Part shown: positions 36,370-51,963 of the stretch, in pieces | Numbering within the stretch: the stretch's first letter is position 1 | How the letters are laid out: each line of letters starts with the position of its first letter | From: Elysia chlorotica | Taxonomy: Eukaryota > Mollusca > Gastropoda > Plakobranchidae | NCBI GenBank assembly: GCA_003991915.1 | Contig: RQTK01001120.1 | Coordinates: forward strand, 10,916-74,915 | DNA length: 64,000 nucleotides | Reading direction: 5' to 3' | Notes under the pieces: generated by a model | What the model was told of the DNA's origin: nothing | The model's database searches: none | Seen by the model: the letters and a program-made list of their open reading frames with translations, nothing else | Program-made: the position numbers and the translations under genes

Positions 36370-39300
36370 TATCTCTCTTCGTCTTTTATCGAGGGAAAGG
36401 CTCAAGAGGTAAGTGTGATAATTTGTACACACTGAGTCATAGATTCAGAGCGGAATAGTATGACTTCTGCCTGGTTACCGACTTAACTAGCATGGAAAAA
36501 AGCGGCCTGCGCGTGGGACAGATTTTAAGACGTCTGATTTGAAGACGCGCGTTCTACCATAAAGTTATTTCACTCCTAGATAAGACTTCGTCGCAGTGAT
36601 CTGTAATTACGTGAGCCAGGCTGTGTTCTTAACAGTACGCATAAGTATCAATATCAATGCATTTATAAAAGTGTAAGCGTTAGCTATAAGTTTTGTGTCC
36701 CCAAAACGTAAGCACTGGTAGCTCAAATATTTGATGCTCTGTTCTGTGAGTAAAGCGTCCCGCTGTTCAAATCTTAACTTGTGCTCCTGTTTCAGTTATG
36801 GTTCTTTGGTGAAACCGGTGAAAGTGACACTAACCGAAAGTTTGTGAGTACCGGTACATTGAAAAGTAGCTTAACCCGAAATTGTCGCTACTTTATTATA
36901 GGTCAGTTGTATATGGATCAATATGTAACTTTTTTCCACCCGGTAATTTAGTCACGCTATGCATACTGAAACGATAATATTCAAGAGAACTATCGTTTAT
37001 CTCCCATAATGCTCTTGATGACAGACGCTGCCGCAATCCAACGTAAGATTTGTGAGAACTGGACTTTCAACACCTCATGTATTGCTTTTTGAGAATTTAT
37101 AGCGCCATGTTAGAGGAAACACACAAACAGACTGGCTTCATTAATATAACTCTCCGGCTATTTGTTATCGTCTTGAATCGGAGAAACCCATTGTGAAAAC
37201 AAAGGCGTGACAAGAGGGAACCCGTTAGCTTTTTGCCAAAAGCCGTCAAGCGCCTAGTGCAAACTGTTCTTAGTGTGGGGTCTCTATTTAAAGCCCTTGC
37301 ACTGAATCCCTTAGTTTTTTGTTATTATGCCACACACCTTGATAGACAGTTTATTTTTCATAAACTAAAACGAAAATATTTACAAAATGTTAACGTTTCC
37401 CCATCGATCTCCAAACTACAAGTCGATTGATCCATTTAGTTCAATTAGCATTGAAAAAAATATCACCATAGCGATAAATAATGTAACTGTCTGATTCTCA
37501 CGCCGGCGAGTTTTACAACATGATCAGGGTGGAGAACAAAATGAATCCACTTTGTTAAATTGTGTACCAGTACTGGATTACCTAGAGACAAAAATCATAC
37601 TGTTTTGCGTGAATAAACAATTAGCCTTCTTTAAATGCGGTCACATACATGCTACATAACGAACCTTATCATAAATAAAAAAAACAACAACAATACCAAC
37701 GTCAAGTCAGTTCTCTGAAACAAGCGAATACAAAATCACGCGCTCTATCCGGTTTCAGTTTCCATCGTGTCTTTCCTGGAAAAACCGGCCCAGTCGATGA
37801 CGAACTTGTCTGGAAAACAACTCACGAACGATAACATTTTGCCAGCGTAGCCGCGCGCTAAACCAATTCTTCTTGGCTAATCACAGTTCCAGCTGGGTTT
37901 AACCTTGTGCTTATTATGACAACACAACATGCAAGTAAAGAAAAAAATAAAAAATAAAAGATGAGTGAGCTAACTAGTGTCATTGCCCTAGCATAACATC
38001 ATTAACTTATCTACACGTGCCTTTTTCAATCTTGATATATTTATAAGACAATGGTTTATTCGTGCGCTTTTTCTTTAAGGTATTTACAAGTAGCAGCATT
38101 TTGATTTAAATTTCACCATAGATGCTCCTCTAAAAACACATTGATATGCTTATGTAAAAACAACATAATAATATTGTCTATGGCGTCTGCCAATGTTAGA
38201 CATGAGTGTAATATCTAGGCTTTTCGAAAAAAGAGGCCAAGTGACCCAAGTAGACACAGAGTTTACATTAAGAGTCATGCTCGTTTATGATCCTATCCGT
38301 AATGTTACCCAGGACTGGGGTTTACAACGCTAGTCCCAATGAGGTCTAGAAGTAGAGTTCCCAGACGACAAGACAACATTAACAAAACAAACAATAAAAC
38401 AATACGAAAGAAAAGAAAATAAGCTGATAGAGATGGAAATGACAAATACCATATTTTATTAAACAAAAAGGTATAAAAATGGGTCCTTACTAAAAAAACA
38501 ACAACTTAAAACACAAAGCCAGAAGTGCTACCGGAGTCAGAGTGACCCATCATTTGGACATATCGCCTGGCGCTGATAAGACCATTGCACTCAGCTAGTT
38601 TATTAGTAGTCTAGATCCAAGTTTCACAACACTAGAAACTCCCAACTCCAATGCGCTACATAATATTCAAAATTATAATAGATGATATTCATGAAAACTA
38701 CAATTTGCACTATGGCGAAAAAAAAAACTTCCACTTAAAACAAAATTTTAAGATTAATAATACAACACAGCTGGCGAGTCGCCCAAGCGGAGAAAACTAG
38801 GCTAAGAGACGCTATATAAGATGTATCTGCAAAGACCACATAGCTGTCGATTCCTGTCAAATCCCTTCTCACGGAGACATGACCAGGATCTAACTAAAAA
38901 GCAATCACTCCACCCACTAATCCTGTACATTCTTAGGAGTATATAGGGGCAACTGACATGATTATTAAAAAAAAAAGATGCCAACATAACTATTTACACG
39001 CGTCTTGAAACCCCCCGCCACCCTGTTTTTCTGTGCATTGTCCTCAGGCACACCAGTAACTCGTCGCATTCTATGCAAGAGCTGAAAAAGAACAGTAACA
39101 ATGTCTCTATTATGGATCAACAATGTGACAATGACACACAACTTGCAAAAAACACACCTCTGTAAAAGTTCAAACTGATCATACAATCAAGAGTACAAAC
39201 ATTGGTGAACTCTACATAGAGCTTTTTCACATTATAGCTTCAAAGTACATTGTAATAACAACAACCTTTACTTCTAGCCTTGGAGTTAAAGAATCATAAA

Positions 39301-39370
39301 CTCTGTCCAGTATGTTTTCTCTCAACCAAACAGCAACCCATGTTAAGTGTCGACGATGATAATAATAATA

Positions 39371-39451
<81 letters not shown>

Positions 39452-39608
39452 CAATAATAATATATTTCCTGTCTATCTTTCCGTCTGGCTGACTCTCTGT
39501 CTTCTTATCTTACTAAAGTCTGTTCATCACCCCGCTGCTTTCCCCACTGGCAGCAAAGACCGTCTCTTATCTTGTACCTAACCCTCACCGACTAATCCAA
39601 TTCCCCAG
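34405..39608. other. Long AT-rich intergenic stretch
   Basis: No exon chain could be built. Contents seen are (TC)n at about 36,248-36,368, a possible eroded SINE at 36,705-36,840 (B-box-like CTGTTCAAATC) and (AAT)n at 39,356-39,448. A frame at 34,895-35,050 (minus) with an acceptor-like CTTTTTCCACAG was not joined to anything. Confidence 0.45.
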
Positions 39609-39881
39609 CTCTTTACCTTTTGTTCTTGGCTGATGGCCGCCGCCTCCTCCTCCTCCAGATCCTCGCGCTCACTCACTCTTCATTATTCCCCCTCCTCCCT
39701 CTTTCCCCTGATTTCTCTTCCCTCTCCCAGTACCAGCTTCTCTCGTCTCAGCAACAGGTTCAGAGCCAAGAGTATAAAACCACGTCCACCTCCCCTTCCC
39801 ACTAGCAGTCCTAGTGATGCGAAAATTGATGTGTCTCCTGCGGATCTTGATCAGACACCCGTACCATACATTCCAGGATAA
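39609..39881 (+). CDS. Possible terminal coding exon, uncertain
   Basis: A GC-rich island in AT-rich DNA. After an acceptor-like CCAATTCCCCAG a frame of 90 codons runs to a TAA at 39,879-39,881. The product is Ser/Pro/Leu-rich and ends in the more complex KIDVSPADLDQTPVPYIPG. No family recognised and no upstream exon found, so this may be chance in a low-complexity tract. Confidence 0.2.
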   Translation, partial: LFTFCSWLMAAASSSSRSSRSLTLHYSPSSLFPLISLPSPSTSFSRLSNRFRAKSIKPRPPPLPTSSPSDAKIDVSPADLDQTPVPYIPG

Positions 39882-40507
39882 CTAGCTGTTTAACTCACTG
39901 GAGTATTTTGTTTTCATAGACAGGTGGGAATTTACAGAGCAATTAAGATAAAAAGGAGTAAAAGTACCCAAACTGACTAAAAAAACAACAAAAAACAAGA
40001 AAAACTATTTGCCATACATTTGAAAGTTAATTTTTCAAAGTGATTTAAACAAAATTAGATAAATGCAATAAAAAGTAATATCCTGTGGCGAATATCTTCA
40101 CTGGAGAGCTGGGAGCTCTGAAATCTAGGTGAGTACAAATGCATTTGATTTGTTATTAAACAATCACAACATTATATGTGACACACACTGGTTAGAGGGA
40201 AATTAGACGTGCCACGGAAACTGTAATTTAAAATAGTGTCGTGCATGAATTTAACTACTCTTTATGACAATGTAAACTTTACTTTGGTCTCTATATCGAT
40301 ACATACTACTGAAAACGTTGACATTTTAGACCTATTCTCTTCATACTGTCAATATTGTGACGTATCAATTAACAATAGATAACTAATTAATACGTGCTGC
40401 TTTCCTTTCATTTGTGCTTGTAATAATTACTCTATTTTCATTGCCGAATGTAGAATTAACTATTGTTTGTATTGCTTTTATTATAGTTTTTTCAATATAA
40501 ATAATAT

Positions 40508-40525
40508 TATTGACATTATTATTAC

Positions 40526-40601
<76 letters not shown>

Positions 40602-40665
40602 GTTATTATTCTTCTTCTTCTTCTTTTTCTTCTTCTTCTTATTATTATATTATTGTTGTTATTAT
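40508..40665. repeat. (ATT)n / (CTT)n microsatellite
   Basis: About 110 bases of ATT followed by CTT-rich triplets. Confidence 0.95.
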
Positions 40666-41033
40666 CATATTATTTTTTTATATATAGATGGTTAGCAGCA
40701 ATTTTATAGAAAACGTGCCCATTGCATTTTATGGACAAGTTAATGTTTTTTACATGTATTTTATGTGTTATGAATGAATCTAAAATTGGATTGTTTTTAA
40801 TGTGGGGCACTGTCTCAGGTTTGGGCATTGTCAATGTGAAATGGGTTCATAACACACAGATAACGAGTACAAATATTTATTTTGTCTATTAAATGTGATG
40901 TGCAGTTCTATTTATATAAATAATTGTAGATGAGTTTTTTTCAGAATCCAATGTCGCATAGTTATTAAAACTAACGTGAAAATTACGATTTACATTCATT
41001 GTAGATTCCAAGGTCATAACAAAGTGAAAAACG

Positions 41034-41037
<4 letters not shown>

Positions 41038-41097
<60 letters not shown>

Positions 41098-41112
41098 TTT
41101 CTCTCTCTCTAT
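41038..41112. repeat. (CT)n microsatellite
   Basis: CT dinucleotides with a few TATC interruptions, followed by an A/C-rich tract to 41,155. Confidence 0.95.
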
Positions 41113-41155
41113 TATACAAAAAAAACAAAACAACAAACAACAACAACAAAACAAA

Positions 41156-43870
41156 CCACGAAGTTTAGCAATCTCACAATGAAATATCAAAAGGCCTTCA
41201 AATAACGGACGAAATTGTTCTCATCGCAGTCAAAAAAGGTTACATGTTGTAATCAGAAAAAAAATCGCCCTTCCAATAGATTTAAAACTTACCCATGTGC
41301 ATTCGTTTTTATTTTGACCAGTTGCAAGGTAAACATTTTCAATTGAAAGTGCTCTTGGAGAGGATAGTAAATCGCCATTCACGATTTAATATTTTCCAAG
41401 TCCTACTTAAACCATACAATTTTTATATTTTCTATCCTAGGCACTTAAAAAAAACATCACTGCTACAAAGTGCACACCTAAGCACGAGTCTTGTTATGAT
41501 TCAATACGTTGACGAGCAATAAATATATCACGTTTTAACTTGCAATTTTAGCACGCACACTGCACCATTTTGTGAGAATGCTTGGTAAAAAATCAGATGA
41601 CAACATTCAATTTTAGCCTTCTTTAAGAAACAAAATGGCATGTAATGCAGCTAACCTCATATGAATCAATGTTTTGCGACTTATAAAAATCTACAAATTA
41701 AAGATTACAAATAGCAGTCAAAGGCAAAACTTTAATTGGTAAGTTCAGAATGGTTTCAACGACATTCTATCAGACAAGAAAGAAAAGAAACCAAGAAAAA
41801 TACTCAGACGAAACAAACAAAAAACATCAAAACAAAACAAGCAAAAAAACAACAACACACCAACAAATCCATAGGACTTGCACTTAGAGAGTTTTTGTTG
41901 CTCAGATATCGTTCTGGGCTGTCATGCAGACGAGGCTTGTGGTTCCAATATCCGCAACTCTTTGTTCTACATAGTCTTCTTCGAGAAAAGGGAAGCTTCG
42001 AAGACGTAAAACCCAAAATTACACGGTTTCGGCCTTAATTCAACATTAGCCTAATTGGCAGTATGATTCCTTTACACATAGGAGTCACACGTGAGAGGTG
42101 ACCGGTAAGACAATCTTGCTGATAGATCATCAGAGATCCCCGCTTGGCGTGCAGCGGACCAGCGCTGATCCACTCACCTCCCTCCGGAATGTTTGACGAG
42201 GCAAGGTCTTAATGGGACGGAAAGGGCACGAGTTCAACTCAGTGTCAGGGGGAGCAATCGACGCTTTAACAATCCAGCCCATAAATAAATACGATTTCCT
42301 AGCGAATCGTCCTAAATAGCGAATCGTGCCTGCTTACATCCAAACATTAATGCTTCTGGTCCCGCGTTTCGAAAATGTAGACCTCCGTATTGAAAGTTTG
42401 TGTAGAATGTCTCTCTCAGATAAAGTTATTAAACAATAAGTTTTACTACACATGATGGACCTAGTTTGAACTTATTATTTTTATAATTATGTCTGCTTCA
42501 AGACTTTGAATGGTACCGGAAAGAGATGATGTAAACTTTGATAACCTACAAAGCAAATACGATGCTTTATATATATATAAAATATATGAGCCCAAAGATA
42601 TTAAATGCCATAGCGTAGAAATTACTTAACTAACTAATTGTTTTACATGCTGAAAAAAAACAGAAATAAAATAAAAATTGTAACAAATAATAGCAAGAAC
42701 ACGAAAGCCACAGAGAGCTGGATTGGTCAAACAAGCAGTTTTTTAAAGTTTCGTCAAAATTGTTTTATTGATACACAATTCATAAACACCAATAAAAGAA
42801 AATCACAAAATATAATTACACATAACGAGAATAGATCGTGCAATTGAATGAGAATGATCACATGACATCCGTAGATAGTCACAGCCCTCAGATTTCTATT
42901 AATAGAAATCTATGTCACAGCCTCAAAGATGCGCCAGGTGCAGGGCTAGGGACAGGGAAAACGTAGCGCTCCAGCGGCCTCGTTAGCTCTAGCATACTTA
43001 CTCGTGTAGAGACCGGGGTCACAACAGCCCACCGTGCCGGACTTCGTTAGGTCCAGGCGGGGTGCAAATCACTCAGCCCAAACGTTTCTACTCCACTCCC
43101 GTGTGGCGGATTCCTAGAATGCCGTACTCTATGCTTCCTTCTTTTTATCGCTTTATTTGTTTGTCTGGCATTCCTCTGTATGTCTGGCCTTCATCTGCTT
43201 CTACTCTACATTACAACGTAAATACAACTGCCAACCTTGATAAAGATTCAAGATGTCTTAAAGGAAACTCTTTGGACTAACAGCTATTGGTTATAAAATC
43301 AATCTTTTAAGTAATGTATGGCACACTCAAACATTTATACAGTCATCTGCACATTCCAGTAGAAATAATGTGTACCTTCGGTCTACAGTACATTTGTTCA
43401 TAAATGAATGTTGCATAACTTTTAAATATATAGAGCTATAGCACATTCAACAAAAATCAGGATTCTAACATAACTTATAGAATTATATACACTATTTTAA
43501 CAGGCACAGAAATATTAAATGTAAGAAATTATAGTGGCATAATTATCTTTCAGTAAGTATTTTAGAGTTTAATCTTGAAAGATCACACTAGCTTTCCACA
43601 TCTCTTAAACATAAATAAGTCTACAGGTTTACACATTCATTCATCTTTTCCATTTCTCTACAAAGAATAAATGTGATACACTGTTTTATGAAATAAAATG
43701 GATGTAAAAGACTAAAGCTGTTGGCTCAAGGTTGAAGAATAAAATACAACCACTGAAAATTGATGCTTTCTTCATTAACTCTTTTTAAACATACTTTTCC
43801 TGTACTGGTTTTGTTAAAAGAAAAAGTGTTGCATATAAATTCTTTGCTGTTAATGAATGGACTTTACTTT
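41156..43870. other. AT-rich intergenic stretch
   Basis: No gene supported. A GC-richer segment at 42,110-42,260 carries a B-box-like GAGTTCAACTC and may be another eroded tRNA-derived repeat. A 22-bp perfect palindrome is at 42,890-42,911. Confidence 0.5.
42890..42911. repeat. 22-bp perfect palindrome
   Basis: Each 11-base half (AGATTTCTATT) is the reverse complement of the other. The flanks carry GTCACAGCC on both sides in direct orientation. Confidence 0.9.
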
Positions 43871-43873
43871 TCC

Positions 43874-44115
43874 AATCCAGCAGCTACTTGAGTTTTCACC
43901 CTTTGACTTGATGACATGATGAAGAATGTATGTGTTTTTTCGAGTTGGTATTTTCCACAATATAATGTGTTTTCAAAAGAAGGGCTATGTGGAAGAGGTT
44001 TTGTGCAGAGGTCTTGAAGTTTATGGCAGTTGAATAAGATATGTTTGACTGTTTCTTATGATTGGGGACAGAGAGAGCAGAAAGGTCCGAACTTATCTGG
44101 AATGGACTTGATAAA
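43874..44115 (-). mobile_element. LINE ORF2 C-terminal fragment
   Basis: On the minus strand it reads FFIKSIPDKFGPFCSLCPQS, a TAA, ETVKHILFNCHKLQDLC and, near the end, SSSQRVKTQVAAGLEK before a stop. The C..C...H...C pattern after a cysteine pair is the C-terminal knuckle of Jockey/I-group LINEs that carry RNase H. One in-frame stop is visible and everything upstream is missing. Confidence 0.75.
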
Positions 44116-44875
44116 AAACAATGCTCAGAAAAGGGTATGTAAAAATTGCATCTTTTAAAAACAAAATTATTTTAGCTACTGCCGGAAGACAAATCATCAA
44201 TGGGCCAGACGTAAACATGTGAGGTAAGTCTTGTTATAATGAATTAAACAGGAATCAAAAAACATGATTCAGAAACTTGAAAAATTCAGCAGCATTGTAC
44301 ACAATAAAAAATCTTTGGAAATGTTGCTATGGCTTTAAAAACAAACAGACAAATTTGAGGTTATCATTTGATATCGATGTATTTAAAAGATGTTTATCCT
44401 CCATCTTAAAATAAACGTACAACAAATCTTTGCTGTTACGACTGGGATCCTGCCTGATTGTTAAATTCCAATCTCATTGTTTTATTGCAATTAACATTAT
44501 TTTGCATATTATCAAATTTAATGGTTTTCTAATTCTCCCTCTTATCAGAGTACATGTAGATGATATCACAGTAAGCTATTTTTGGTGTATTTGATCAAAT
44601 GGCACCCTGTTGACATGTGTGCTGAAGAAGTGCGCACATGTCAGGGTCAAATTTGTAACACTGTGGATGAAAATAAGATTAACGTTTTAGGTTGACTTTA
44701 AGATTGTTTGGGAAACAATAAAAAAAAGACTAGCATGAAAATTTGATGACTAGACTTTTCAGTAAGATTGGCAATGGTGATAATAAAAATGTTAAACATG
44801 TGATGATAATCATATTAAACATGATAGAGTCTTTTTTAAATGTGCAACAGGAGTGATTGGAATAAAAATAAACAT

Positions 44876-44881
44876 TTTATT
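44876..44881 (-). terminator. Candidate polyadenylation signal of LRP2BP
   Basis: AATAAA on the minus strand about 50 bases after the TGA at 44,932. Its position favours the read-through end of the last exon. Confidence 0.45.
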
Positions 44882-44931
44882 TAGAACTATAGAACCAGTG
44901 ATGACTGTGATAATATTTAGTTGGAGAACCT

Positions 44932-47430
<2,499 letters not shown>

Positions 47431-50400
47431 CTAAAAATTAAACAAGGAATACTTTAGCATTGATTCAGACTGAGTTCTACTTATATCTTTGCTTTTGTAA
47501 CATTCTGTCCTGGATATGGAACCAAAGACACTTTTACGAACAATACTAGAGTAACCAGTACTAACTCTTTGTCAGACCGCATAGCCAGAAGGAGGCATTA
47601 GCATAGACAAAGATTTCCTTTTGAGGTGACTAATTTTTAGCCTTATATAGTGTTCTCTGATACTTTGTATAGTGTGCTTATAATATGTAGTATGGTTAGA
47701 ATTCTAGAACAAAAGTATAGTAAAATAATAAGGATTATGCTCGCCTAGAGTTGTGATGATGGTGGAGTTAGGGGTTTAAATGGCTCTGACACAGGCAGTG
47801 GGAATGTTATGATGCCCACTGCTTGCCAAGATGCAAAACCAACTCACCGGTCGCAAGCTTGTCAGCTCTCTTACCCCCTGTCTTGGACCACTCCTCAGCC
47901 AGATCAGGTTACAGCCCTGGTTCTCTTGGCTCCCCCTTACCTCTTTGTGGTCATGATACCGTTGTGGTCTCCCCCACAGTCCAGTCACCCCTTCTCCCAC
48001 AGATATAGAGTTCAATGTATTCACTTTCACTACACTTAGTAAGCCTACCTAACTTTGAGTCTCTAACCAAATATCAACTAAAGCAAGACCAACAAAAAAA
48101 AACCCAAGTGAGAAAACATTGGAAGATATGGATAGCTTCTTTTATTTTTGAAGAACCATTCACAAAGAAGCAGGGTGCAGTTAGATGTAAAAAGATGTAG
48201 AGGTTAAACACAACAGAAACTCAAAACTTCCATTGGGGCATGGGCTAGAGGCCAGCACCAATATTGATCTACATAAAAAACAATAACTTAATAGCAGTCA
48301 GTTGCAATGAAAGAAAATTGCAACCTACCTCACAAATGCCATTTGTCTTTCACAATCAGGACCCTAACTCTTGGTTTCTTAATGCTCTATCAAAGGATGT
48401 AAATCAAGGTTAATTTTTAGTGGTAAATTGGGGAAAGAAAGAAAATAAAAATGGATAGGTCACACGCTGAGAAGACAAAGTATCATAAAAGGGATAGGAA
48501 ATAAATGGGATGACTAAAGAAACAGAGAAAAAGGAAGAGGGAAGTGGGAAGTGAAATGATGGAAAAAGGAAAGTCATGGAGGGAATTTGAGATCTAAGCA
48601 CATGATTCAAGTTAATGGGGAGGTTTGGTTGAGGGCCTCTGCTTCACAGCTAGCTGAGACACAAAAAAATTCTTGTTTTGAGTTAGCAATTACAATTACA
48701 GGATCAAACACTGTAGAGAATTTAGTTAAACTTAAAAATAATATATTAGTTAACATTATAGGGCTCAAACTGTAATCTAATTCCATCAAACATAGGTCTT
48801 AATATTTTCAGCATTAAGCAGTCACACGTTACAAGCGTTTGTTTTTCTTACCCATTTTACTGCAGGATTTCAATAAAGGCACCTTTTCCTCTCTGCTCAA
48901 GTATATATGGAAGGGTGCATTAGTAATCGAGGAAAGAAAACAATAATTATATACAATGAATATAGACTTTGAGGCTCCTCTAAAATAATGTCAACACAGA
49001 AAAATATGTGCAGTTATCCCCCTTTTGACGCCGCAAGTTGCTATAGTTACGAACACATTTTTAAAGTTGAAAACATTATAATTTTATTTTATTGATTCTT
49101 TTATAATCATGCATAAAATTCATAATATTTTTTTTTAATGTTGGAGGTTTTAAGTAAATGGATGTATGCGAATCTGTCCAAGTTTTTAAGGAAGTTACAT
49201 TATATGCGGTATTTCAATATGGCGATGCTCTGAGTCTTTTTTTCCGTGGCAGCGTCCAAATATCTTCAAGAGGTAGATCTATCTAGATTTGGGCCAAGTT
49301 TCCCGGTGAATCGGTGCCTTTTGCCATATTTGACGACTGATATGTAGATCTAGTGGAGGAGCGAAAAACGGACGATCTCTCAGGTCATTGGCGTTCCTCG
49401 GTGATATTTTATGCGGCGTCGACTCCCAAGACTTCCTCAAAAATCTTAAAAAGGCAAAGTGCCAAAGCTGATCAACTGAGATCTGATCTAGATAAGATCT
49501 AAACATTCAATGTAGATTAGATCTAGATCAAGATCTAGGCTACTTATTATCTGGCACTCCTTGAGTTGTATAGTCTTCATGAGCGTTTTATTAGTTTTTT
49601 ATGGTGAAAGTTGCTCCGCATAAAGTTGGAAACTTTAATCGACCCCGGTGTTTGGGAACTCCTTGCTTGGGATGACTATTCCTATATCATTCTCGCGTGA
49701 TTTAAGAACAAAATAGCACAGCTAATCAGATTACATGCTGACATTTAAGCTGAAGTTAGATTACAGTCGCATGCCACATTGGTGAGTTTCAAGAGCCTAT
49801 GAAGAGATTTGTAGCTTTCCCTATCAGTTTTTCAATTTATTGAACTGTGAGACAGTGTGGGAGATAAACTGCCATTTATTATAAAATGTGTTTTGTTGCT
49901 GTTCATTGACATTTACGCGAGATAGACAAGATATATTTATCATCAGTCAATCTTCTACCAGCACCGAGGGATGCCTTGCCTCCTGGTCGCGTAGCTATGG
50001 CGTTAACGGCATCTCTATGCGCAAGTCTATCATTGACTGAAACGAATGTCTTTGTGTTTATTTTTAAAACTGACCAACATTTTTGTGCCAAGAAAGGAGG
50101 AATTTGTGGAGATATATCTGTTTTGTGTCTATAAAGATTGTGGGACAGCTCCGCAGTTATTTATTGATGTTGGGGGCAACAAAGTCGCAATTTAAAGCAC
50201 TGCGGGTAACGGCAATACAGTTGATTTGCGTGACAATAACCTATAATTTAGCATATATTACTTCCATGAGTTTTGGTTACAAGTTTCATCAAGTATTGAA
50301 GAGAAGAAGATCAGGATTTTATGAAAATAAGATTGAAAGTTTTTTTTAAACAGAAAAAAAAAACGTTTTAGAAAGAAAAGTCTTATCCTTTTTCAGTGCC

Positions 50401-51963
50401 GAGGGTGTTCACGAAATATTCATTAGTTTTCTTTTTATTGGACATTATAAAGGATATGGCTATATATTTTTTAATTTTAAATTGGTGTATCATATTTGAG
50501 CTAAAATTTATGTTTAGGTGGGGACTGTTAGCTCCAAACATTAAATTATTATTTGTAGACTAGATTTATAAAGTAGAATCTAGAAATCCAGATCTAATCC
50601 AGATCTACATCTCTAGGTTTAGGTCCAGCACATTTAAAGCATAATTAATGAAAATTATGTAATGTAATAATTCTGTTTTGGGTCTTCATAATCATATCAC
50701 TTAACTAGTACCAGATTTGGATTCATTGCCCCCAAAAACCTGTGGTCTGGAAGTTCCATAAATTTATCTTGGTAAACTTGGGAGCTATAAGTATAACATT
50801 TCATCATTAATTTTTCACACTTTTCGTTTCTGCGGCAGGTATGAACTTAGGGGAAAAATCACATAAACCAATTTATTAACCACAAAATGCCCTTTTTTGC
50901 TAGTGAACTGATTGTCCAAATTCAAATAGCTCTGTATTTGTTTTGCCTCTAGCTTTCTTTCAATGTAATTTTTTTATTGATTCAGATTAATTCTATTTTT
51001 TTGTCGCTCTCAACAGGCTAGACTAGATCATTCGATCTATAGATAGTGATTCTGTCCAAAATTTGCCATCTAGATTATTCATTGTATTTATACTATAGAT
51101 GCTAATGGACAGAAACTATGTCTACTAGAATAGTTTTATTTGATCTTAAACTAGGATGAGATGAGTAGGGCCTAATCAAACCTGCTATTCAACTTAGCAT
51201 AAAACACAAACATTAACAAAGTAGCAATATTTGGGAAGATGCCTAGACTATCTAGCTTCCATTTGTTGTCTTATCTAGAGATTTGAATCTGCACACTTCA
51301 CCAAAGTGCTACCTTGTACTCCAGGGTTTAGGTTAGAGGTGACCAATACTTTTTTTTATTATTATTATTAATACCTGGCACACATTTAATTTTGAAAAGT
51401 TTTTTCTTCTGATTATGACTTCTTTAGTTAAATGCTTACTGAACATTTAAAATTGTATCTGTTGCAAATAATTTAATTTCAGCGTCCAAAGTAAAACTGT
51501 TTTTGCTCTAGACTAGTAAAACAAACATATTTACCAATTTTTTAAGTCTTATAAAACAATAAAAATCTACCTACTTTATCTATCCTGAAGACAAAGATAT
51601 TATATATACATAATAGGCTTTAGATCCTCAGGCAAATGAGTCATAATTGAATGATTGTCTGTGAATGAGTGCTTTTTGTTTACAGTAGAGGAGGATCCAA
51701 AAAGAACTAGATCAAGCCACAAAGACATACATCTAATATAAAGTTGTTGTTTTTTTAATACCTCCTCATAAATAACTTTATCTCAGTCCAATCAAGTCAC
51801 AAATAAAATTGTTGTTTTTTAACACCTCGGCTCCTCATAAATAACTTTATCTCAGTCCCCTTTTCTTCTAAAGTTTCAGAGTCGTTTTTTTTTTTTTTTT
51901 TTTTTGTACTTTCAAAGAAATGTTTAAACAGTACCATCCACTGTTTTCAATTTTCTGCTACAG
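47431..51963. other. Head-to-head spacer between LRP2BP and ARMH3
   Basis: Both flanking coding exons start at an acceptor, so untranslated first exons of both genes must lie in this interval. CpG-containing, less AT-rich DNA is seen at about 49,020-49,460. A GC-richer block at 47,760-48,005 looks like unrelated repeat DNA. AGATCT clusters recur at 49,270-49,540 and 50,580-50,620. A direct repeat of about 45 bases (ATAAATAACTTTATCTCAGTCC in both) is at 51,760 and 51,830. Confidence 0.5.
48990..49460. promoter_or_regulatory. Possible bidirectional promoter region
   Basis: The most CpG-containing part of the spacer, with a YY1-like CAATATGGCGATG near 49,215. Placement is by composition and geometry only; no transcription start can be read from sequence. 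Confidence 0.25.

Noticed and set aside
49903-50091. 62-codon minus-strand frame with a coding-like composition
   Set aside because: No similarity recognised and no splice partners. It lies in the head-to-head spacer and could be repeat-derived.
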